Source of the DNA: an uncultured Clostridia bacterium
Lineage (GTDB): Bacteria; Bacillota; Clostridia; Christensenellales; Borkfalkiaceae
Direction: 5' to 3'
Assembly (NCBI GenBank): GCA_934272745.1
Contig: CAKQSI010000021.1
Location: 1 to 35,040, forward strand
DNA length: 35,040 nucleotides
Position numbers and translations under genes: made by a program. Within the stretch, counting starts at the first letter, position 1, and each line of letters begins with the position of its first letter. Below, in pieces: positions 30,088-35,040 of this stretch. Under the pieces are notes generated by a model. The model was not told where the DNA came from. It searched no databases and saw nothing but the letters and a program-made list of their open reading frames with translations.

Positions 30088-30711
30088 ATGGCAAGATATA
30101 CCGAATCCAAATGCCGCCTGTGCAGACGCGAAGGCGGAAAGCTCTTCTTGAAGGGCGACAAATGCTATAAAAATTCCTGCCCGTTCGAAAAAAGACCGGT
30201 AGCTCCCGGTCAGCACGGCACGGGAAGAAAGAAGGTTTCCGAATACGGACTTCAGCTTCGTGAAAAACAGAAGACCAAGAGAATTTACGGCGTACTTGAA
30301 GGACAGTTCCGTCATTATTACGAAATGGCAGACCGCATGAAGGGTATCACCGGTGAAAACATGCTCTGCCTTCTCGAAAGAAGACTGGACAACGTCATTT
30401 ATAGAATGGGCATCGGCGCTTCGAGATCCATCTCCCGCCAGCTCGTTACGCACGCGCACTTCACCGTCAACGGCAGACCGGTCAACGTTCCTTCCTATCT
30501 GGTGAAAGCCGGCGACGTCATCGCCGTCAAGGAATCGAGAAAGGACAACAAATATTTTACCGAACTCAAACAGACGAAAAAAGGCTCCATGCCCAAGTGG
30601 CTGGATTTCGATCCGGAGAAATTAGAAGGCAAGATCATCGCTATGCCCGTCCGCGAAGATATCGATTCGCAGATCGCAGAACACATGATCGTCGAATTGT
30701 ATTCCAAGTAA
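30088..30711 (+). CDS. rpsD: 30S ribosomal protein S4 (uS4), zinc-binding form
   Basis: The 207-residue S4 is the Cys-containing form: C9, C12, C26 and C31 in the first 31 residues. It has PVAPGQHGTGRKKVSEYGLQ and the S4 RNA-binding domain (LERRLDNVIYRMGIGASRSI, HFTVNGRPVNVPSYLVKAGD). Many Firmicutes place rpsD elsewhere; here it lies in the alpha operon. It initiates 16S assembly. Confidence 0.98.
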   Translation: MARYTESKCRLCRREGGKLFLKGDKCYKNSCPFEKRPVAPGQHGTGRKKVSEYGLQLREKQKTKRIYGVLEGQFRHYYEMADRMKGITGENMLCLLERRLDNVIYRMGIGASRSISRQLVTHAHFTVNGRPVNVPSYLVKAGDVIAVKESRKDNKYFTELKQTKKGSMPKWLDFDPEKLEGKIIAMPVREDIDSQIAEHMIVELYSK

Positions 30712-30761
30712 TTTTATTGCGCTACAATTCAACCGTAACAAAATTAGGAGGTTAATTTCTT

Positions 30762-31721
30762 ATGATGGAAATAGAAATGCCTAAAATTGAAGTTGAAGAG
30801 AACGAGGACAGAAGCTACGCGAAAGTTACGGTCGAACCGCTGGAGCGGGGCTTCGGTCTGACCCTCGGCAACTGTTTGAGAAGAATTTTGTTATCTGCTC
30901 TTCCCGGCGCAGCGGCGCAGGGCATCAGATTTGCTGATGGCGCAGTAAAACACGAATTTTCAACGATTCCGGGCGTAAAGGAAGACGTCACCGAAATTAT
31001 TCTGAATCTCAAATGCATGACCGTCAAGACGCAGAGTCTGGAAGAAGACTTTAAAAAGGTTCTCACCCTGAAAAAGGAAGGACCCGCCACGGTCACCGCG
31101 GGAGATATCGCTACGGACAGCGACGTCGAAATTCTCAATCCCGATCTCTATATCTGCACGCTGGAAGCGGGCGCGAAACTGGACGTGGAAATCACGTTCG
31201 GCAGAGGTCGCGGGTATAAGAACGCAAGTTTCAACAAAAACGAAAACAACCCCATCGATTATATTGCGATCGATTCCATCTACACGCCGGTCAAAAAGGT
31301 CAATTACAACGTAGAAAGCACGCGCGTCGGGCAGAATACGGACTTTGACAAACTGACCATGGAAGTGTGGACGAACGGCGCGTTCTCCGGAAGAGAGATC
31401 ATCAGTCTTGCCGCGAAAATCATGCGCGACCACATCGATCTCTTTGTCAACCTGAGCGACGCGATGGGCAAAATGGACATTCTCGTCAAAGGCAAAGAAG
31501 ATCAGAAGGTCAAGATCCTCGAAATGAACATCGAAGATATGGATCTTTCCGTCCGCTCTTACAATTGTCTGAAGAGAGCAAACATTCATACGGTAGAAGA
31601 CTTATTAAAGAAGACGGAAGACGATATGTTAAAAGTTCGGAACCTGGGCAGAAAGTCCTTGGACGAAGTCATTCAGAAACTGAACAGTTACGGTCTTTCT
31701 TTAAAGGAAAAGGAGGATTAA
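30762..31721 (+). CDS. rpoA: RNA polymerase alpha subunit
   Basis: The 319-residue alpha subunit has the N-terminal dimerisation domain (VEPLERGFGLTLGNCLRRIL, SALPGAAAQGIRF) and the C-terminal domain from about 250 (LSVRSYNCLKRANIHTVEDL, VRNLGRKSLDEV) that contacts UP elements and activators. It starts at ATG 30762 after AGGAGG; the next codon is also ATG. The 50-nt gap from rpsD is longer than usual for this operon and contains TACAAT, but no matching -35 was seen. Confidence 0.98.
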   Translation: MMEIEMPKIEVEENEDRSYAKVTVEPLERGFGLTLGNCLRRILLSALPGAAAQGIRFADGAVKHEFSTIPGVKEDVTEIILNLKCMTVKTQSLEEDFKKVLTLKKEGPATVTAGDIATDSDVEILNPDLYICTLEAGAKLDVEITFGRGRGYKNASFNKNENNPIDYIAIDSIYTPVKKVNYNVESTRVGQNTDFDKLTMEVWTNGAFSGREIISLAAKIMRDHIDLFVNLSDAMGKMDILVKGKEDQKVKILEMNIEDMDLSVRSYNCLKRANIHTVEDLLKKTEDDMLKVRNLGRKSLDEVIQKLNSYGLSLKEKED

Positions 31722-31724
31722 TCA

Positions 31725-32228
31725 ATGCGTAAATTAGGTCGAACCAGTGAACAGAGATTGGCTGTTCTCAGAAATCAGGCGTCGAACCTCCTTTGGTACG
31801 GTAGAATCACCACCACCAAGGAAAACGCGAAAGAACTGCAATCTTACGTAGAAAAAATTATCACTGCCGCCGTCAACACCTATGCGGATACGCACGAAGT
31901 AACGCAGAAGAGAATCGACAAAGACGGTAAGGAAACGGAAGTGAACGTAGCGGTCGACGGACCCAAGAAACTTGCCGCGAGAAGAAAGATCATGACCAAG
32001 GTCTACGATCTGCAGGAAATCAAGAGCAAGGAAGAAAGCAAGTCCGAATATAAAGCGAGAGTCGGCAACGTCAAACACCCGCTGATCGAAAAGGTCTTTA
32101 ACGACCTCGCTCCCAAGTATGCGGAACGCAAAGAAGCGCTCGGACAGGGCGGCGGCTACACGAGAGTGTACCTCACCGGTCAGCGCCGTGGCGACGCCGC
32201 GGAAGAAGCCGTTATCGAACTCATCTGA
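31725..32228 (+). CDS. rplQ: 50S ribosomal protein L17 (bL17) with internal insertion
   Basis: The 167-residue L17 opens RKLGRTSEQRLAVLRNQASN and ends GGGYTRVYLTGQRRGDAAEE followed by AVIELI, as in all L17. Most bacterial forms have about 112-130 residues. Here a block (about 50-105, including THEVTQKRIDKDGKETEV and DLQEIKSKEESKSEYKARV) is inserted between the helical core segments. Comparable insertions occur in some Clostridia, so this is a lineage feature more than an error. It lies near the tunnel exit. It starts 3 nt after rpoA. Confidence 0.97.
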   Translation: MRKLGRTSEQRLAVLRNQASNLLWYGRITTTKENAKELQSYVEKIITAAVNTYADTHEVTQKRIDKDGKETEVNVAVDGPKKLAARRKIMTKVYDLQEIKSKEESKSEYKARVGNVKHPLIEKVFNDLAPKYAERKEALGQGGGYTRVYLTGQRRGDAAEEAVIELI

Positions 32229-32386
32229 GTAAAATAACGTCTTTATAACGGCGCAGGGCTCCGGAACCGTATAAGGAAGGAACCTACAACGTTCCTGTGC
32301 GGTGATTTCCGGGCGATTTTCCGTGGCTTCACGGGCGATTTGCTTTGGATTTCATGCCCGTTTCCAGATTACAAATTCAATTTTTT
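32229..32386. other. 3' untranslated region of the ribosomal operon
   Basis: No gene is present. Two weak hairpins are visible: AGGAAC/GTTCCT near 32277-32295 and ACGGGC/GCCCGT near 32330-32361, neither with a T run. They precede the true terminator. Confidence 0.5.
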
Positions 32387-32421
32387 CACCGCCGGCAAGG
32401 GTGCTTGCCGGCGGTGTTTTT
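32387..32421 (+). terminator. terminator of the ribosomal protein operon
   Basis: A perfect 13-bp stem (32387-32399 with 32404-32416, 4-nt loop) is followed by TTTTT. Confidence 0.93.
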
Positions 32422-32624
32422 ATGTGAACGAACGACCGGAAGAAGTCCCGTGTTTTGCAGAGCAGGCGCAGCCGCCGCACAAAAAAATGCAAACGCTTTC
32501 ACAATCAAAGAAAAACAAATGTTGGAAATATAGATTTTTTCCGCGCAAATATGGATTTTTCTGCTTTCCGTAAGGAAAATTTCGCCGTTTTTTTCTGCCG
32601 GGCGGGTTTCTTTAGAAAATATAC
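32422..32624. other. spacer upstream of the LRR protein gene
   Basis: No gene is supported. The spacer contains the cre-like site listed separately and a small hairpin TTTCC-GTAA-GGAAA near 32565-32580. Confidence 0.5.
32488..32501 (+). promoter_or_regulatory. possible catabolite-responsive element (cre)
   Basis: TGCAAACGCTTTCA matches the Gram-positive CcpA operator consensus TGWAANCGNTNWCA at all but one position. It lies about 125 bp upstream of the -35 of the LRR gene promoter, a position more usual for activation than for repression. The presence of CcpA in this organism is not shown by the window. Confidence 0.4.
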
Positions 32625-32653
32625 TTGACAAAATTACACGCCGGTTCTATAAT
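32625..32653 (+). promoter_or_regulatory. consensus promoter of the LRR protein gene
   Basis: TTGACA (32625-32630) and TATAAT (32648-32653) are 17 nt apart, a perfect match. The leader of about 105 nt contains a short GGGG-AGAAA-CCCC hairpin near 32735-32748, just before the ribosome binding site. Confidence 0.92.
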
Positions 32654-32766
32654 AAGATGGACAGTTGATAAAACGGATTTTTTCCCGTAAAAACCTGAGA
32701 ATTTCTGTGAGGGAAATTTTTTCGGGGAGGGGAGAAACCCCCTTTATAAGAGAGGAGAATGATCGA

Positions 32767-34104
32767 ATGAAAACATTTGTGAGGACAATAACGTCTGTCA
32801 TGTTGGGGCTTTGCATAGTGGGCTTCATTTTTGTCGTCACGTTCTTTTTCGGCACGGGGTCGTTTATGACGTCGCTGCGCTATGAATTGGACGAGTCGGG
32901 AAGTGAATCTTATTATGTGGTTACCGGCGTGAAATTTCAGGCTTCGACGCACATCAAGATTCCTGCAGAACACAAAGGTCTGCCCGTAAAAGGAATCGGG
33001 GCTTCCGCTTTTAATGCGTGTTATGGCTTGAAAACGCTTACGATTCCCGCAAGCGTAACCAAAATCGGAGATACTGCATACGCCAATACTTCGCTTAAAA
33101 AGATCAATTATCAGGGATCTTTGGAAGATTGGTTTAAAATGGATATCGGCGCGCAGGGAACCAAAGTTGTCGGTAACGCCCGCAACTTTACGTTATATAT
33201 CGATGGGAAAGCGATTACCGATCTGGTCATTCCCGACACCGTAAAGACGATTAAAAAGAACGCGTTTGCAAATTGCGGCGCAATTACCAGCATTACTTTC
33301 CATTCTAATGTAAAATCTATCGGCGTAAACGCTTTCCGCAATTGTCAGGGGTTGACCGAAATTGCTTTGCCGAAAGGGTTGACTGCGTTGGGCAGTGAAG
33401 CGTTTGCCGAATGCGAAGGCATCAAGAAACTGCACGTAGAAATGGAAGTCGGCGGAGACGTAATCGATAAGGCATTCTCGAAATGCTATTATATGGAAAC
33501 GGTTACTACGAACGCGGATAACGCCGCATATGCAGAAGAGAACGACGTCCTTTATACCAAGGACAAAACCGAAATCGCATATATTCCGATGAATTATCAG
33601 GGAATCGTTGTTCTTCCCGATACGGTAGTTGCGGTCAAAGTTGACGCGTTCAACGGCAGGGCGAGCGTTACCGGCGTCGTATTCCCCGAAGGAATGAAAA
33701 CCGTTCGTTCGACGGCGTTTGCCGGTTGTACCAGACTGACGCGCGTTTATTTCAAACAGTCCGGAAAAATCTCTGTCGAAGAGAGAGAAATGTATTATAA
33801 CAGCGCAACGAAGATGATCGTTACGGATGCGGAATATGCCGCGCTTTCTTCTACGGAACAAAGCCTTTGCGCAAAGATGAAGGTTCTGGCGTTTACGGTA
33901 GAAGGGTCCGAGAATGAAATTTATGTCGTCGATTCGTCGAACGATAACATCGCGATGCGTAAAATTGTTGACGGAAAGGGAGAAAAGCGCGTTCCGACTC
34001 CCGAGAAATGGTATTACTATTCGGAAACCGCGCCGACGACCTCCGGTGCGCAAGCATGGCATTTGGTGGACGGCGTTCCTACCGAATGGCCCATTCCGGC
34101 ATAA
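32767..34104 (+). CDS. membrane-anchored BspA-type leucine-rich-repeat protein
   Basis: This 445-residue protein starts at ATG 32767 after AGAGGAG; an in-frame upstream extension begins almost at the transcription start and is rejected. A hydrophobic segment (about 8-31, VMLGLCIVGFIFVVTFFFG) serves as a signal anchor or uncleaved signal, so the rest should lie outside the cell. About residues 60-350 hold LRR_5 repeats of the BspA/TpLRR type, with recurring phrases such as IGASAFNACYGLKTLTIP, IKKNAFANCGAITSI, IGVNAFRNCQGLTEIALP and VRSTAFAGCTRLTRVYF. The last roughly 60 residues form a different domain rich in aromatics (WYYYSETAPTTSGAQAWHLV). Such proteins bind host or partner surfaces in gut and oral bacteria; the ligand here is unknown. 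Confidence 0.9.
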   Translation: MKTFVRTITSVMLGLCIVGFIFVVTFFFGTGSFMTSLRYELDESGSESYYVVTGVKFQASTHIKIPAEHKGLPVKGIGASAFNACYGLKTLTIPASVTKIGDTAYANTSLKKINYQGSLEDWFKMDIGAQGTKVVGNARNFTLYIDGKAITDLVIPDTVKTIKKNAFANCGAITSITFHSNVKSIGVNAFRNCQGLTEIALPKGLTALGSEAFAECEGIKKLHVEMEVGGDVIDKAFSKCYYMETVTTNADNAAYAEENDVLYTKDKTEIAYIPMNYQGIVVLPDTVVAVKVDAFNGRASVTGVVFPEGMKTVRSTAFAGCTRLTRVYFKQSGKISVEEREMYYNSATKMIVTDAEYAALSSTEQSLCAKMKVLAFTVEGSENEIYVVDSSNDNIAMRKIVDGKGEKRVPTPEKWYYYSETAPTTSGAQAWHLVDGVPTEWPIPA

Positions 34105-34120
34105 TAAATAATTGAAAAAG

Positions 34121-34152
34121 AACGCCGTACCTGTGACAGGTGCGGCGTTTTT
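34121..34152 (+). terminator. intrinsic terminator after the LRR gene
   Basis: A 13-bp stem with one G-U pair (34121-34133 with 34137-34149, loop TGA) is followed by T residues to 34152, with an A run before it, so it may be bidirectional. Confidence 0.9.
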
Positions 34153-34273
34153 GTAAACTTTGTAAAACAAAGCGGCAAGACCGTTCCATAAAACCCGTTG
34201 CTGCGGAAATTTTTCTGCGGCAAAACAGAATCCGGACGATGCACGCCCGGTATCATTTCAGGAGGGAAAATCA

Positions 34274-34912
34274 TTGGAAATCAACGAAAAATATTTCAAC
34301 AACAATAATCCGGACGGTGCGTCCACCATCGATCAGGTGCTTTCCGAAGGGGAGACCGTCCTTTGGCGCGGTAAACCCGACCGCAAGGCGTATATCTGGG
34401 GCGCCGTGTTGAAACTGATGCCCATCGCGCTTGTCTGGCTTGCAATCGACGCCGGCATGCTGACTATGATTTTCAGCATGGATCAGATTCCGAAAACATT
34501 CTTTTATTTTTTAATCCCGTTCTTTTTGGTTCATCTTGCTCCCGTCTGGTTCTGGATTGCAAATATCGTCAAAGCGAAAATGGAACTGAAAAATATCGAA
34601 TACGCCATTACCGAGCGGCGGATTATCGTCCGCAAAGGCGCAATCGGCGTGGATTTTAAATACCTGCTGTTTTCGGAAATCGTTTCCGTCAACGTAAAGG
34701 TGGGCATTATCGACAAGTTGTGCAAGGTCGGCGATATTTACATCACGGCGAACGGACAATCCGCCGTATTGTTCGACCAGCGCGACGCAGCCGTTCTCGG
34801 CGCCAAGATTCAGAAAGTCGTCAACGACATCAAGACGGATATGAACTATCCCAACGCTTTCCGTCCGGAAAACAACCCCGGCTATCAGACCAGATACACG
34901 GGACAGAACTGA
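34274..34912 (+). CDS. bacterial PH-domain (bPH2) membrane protein
   Basis: This 212-residue protein starts at TTG 34274, seven nt after GGAGGG (34261-34266). After a short Asn-rich N-terminus and the phrase GETVLWRGKPDRKAYIWG come two membrane helices (about 38-58 and 68-92). A bPH2/DUF304-type domain follows: IEYAITERRIIVRKGAIGVD, then VSVNVKVGIIDKLCKVGDIY. This layout matches the YdbS/YdbT-like membrane PH proteins, whose function is poorly known. The C-terminal tail is polar. No promoter was recognised in the 121-nt gap after the LRR terminator. Confidence 0.9.
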   Translation: MEINEKYFNNNNPDGASTIDQVLSEGETVLWRGKPDRKAYIWGAVLKLMPIALVWLAIDAGMLTMIFSMDQIPKTFFYFLIPFFLVHLAPVWFWIANIVKAKMELKNIEYAITERRIIVRKGAIGVDFKYLLFSEIVSVNVKVGIIDKLCKVGDIYITANGQSAVLFDQRDAAVLGAKIQKVVNDIKTDMNYPNAFRPENNPGYQTRYTGQN

Positions 34913-34966
34913 GCGGGAAAGCGCTGTCTGCAGTGCGATTGAGTAGATAAAAATAATCAAAGAAAA

Positions 34967-34990
34967 GGGTAACGGAGTTTTCCGTTACCC
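34967..34990 (-). terminator. terminator-like hairpin, probably for a convergent gene
   Basis: GGGTAACGGA (34967-34976) pairs with TCCGTTACCC (34981-34990). Read on the minus strand the stem is followed by TTTTCTTTG, whereas on the plus strand the following TCGGTGCTTTT is a poor U tract. It likely ends a minus-strand transcript arriving from beyond the right edge, and may also serve the PH-domain gene. Confidence 0.65.
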
Positions 34991-35040
34991 TCGGTGCTTT
35001 TACGGGGAAATCGATTTTTGCTTAAAACAGTGGCGGGGGG

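Noticed and set aside
30712..30761. Internal promoter before rpoA
   Set aside because: A TACAAT is present, but no acceptable -35 lies at 16-18 nt.

Overview
The window looks like chromosome from a low-to-mid GC member of the Firmicutes, class Clostridia. The evidence is AGGAGG-type ribosome binding sites almost everywhere, TTG and GTG starts, strong TTGACA-N17-TATAAT promoters, and a Firmicutes-style S10-spc-alpha ribosomal cluster with zinc-type S14, S4 and L36, a KOW protein before infA, and an L17 with an internal insertion. An uncultured gut lineage (Christensenellales-like) would fit, but this is inference; no rRNA is present to settle it.

Region 1 (1-6.1 kb): a small XRE repressor faces a perfect promoter carrying two TATAGC-N5-GCTATA operators, but the gene behind that promoter is broken by two frameshifts. 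Next come a rubrerythrin-like diiron protein on the minus strand and a three-gene polar amino acid ABC importer. The importer's lipoprotein appears circularly permuted: the second half of the binding-protein fold comes first.

Region 2 (6.1-17 kb): accessory genes separated by long, repeat-rich spacers. They include a DUF896 protein, a single reading frame fusing a TrmB-like tRNA methyltransferase to a trehalase-family (GH37) glycosidase, and an unrecognised two-domain minus-strand protein. They also include a zinc-ribbon/PD-(D/E)XK nuclease-like protein behind a promoter with an inverted repeat, an SPFH protein with three C-terminal zinc ribbons, a DUF1858 protein, and a zinc-ribbon membrane protein. 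The SPFH and zinc-ribbon membrane pair recalls the Bacillus YdjG/YdjI set. The spacers hold a degenerate minisatellite, a 69-bp direct repeat, a tandemly amplified terminator arm and repeated hairpins.

Region 3 (17-32.4 kb): one long co-directional ribosomal operon, rpsJ to rplQ. It is read from a strong promoter through a structured leader of about 225 nt that contains an apparent attenuator, and it ends at a strong terminator. Order is canonical, but map is missing between adk and the KOW gene. L24 has a histone-H1-like tail and L17 an insertion.

Region 4 (32.4-35 kb): a membrane-anchored BspA-type leucine-rich-repeat protein with its own promoter and a possible cre site, then a two-TM bacterial PH-domain protein. 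A hairpin at the right edge probably ends a convergent gene outside the window.
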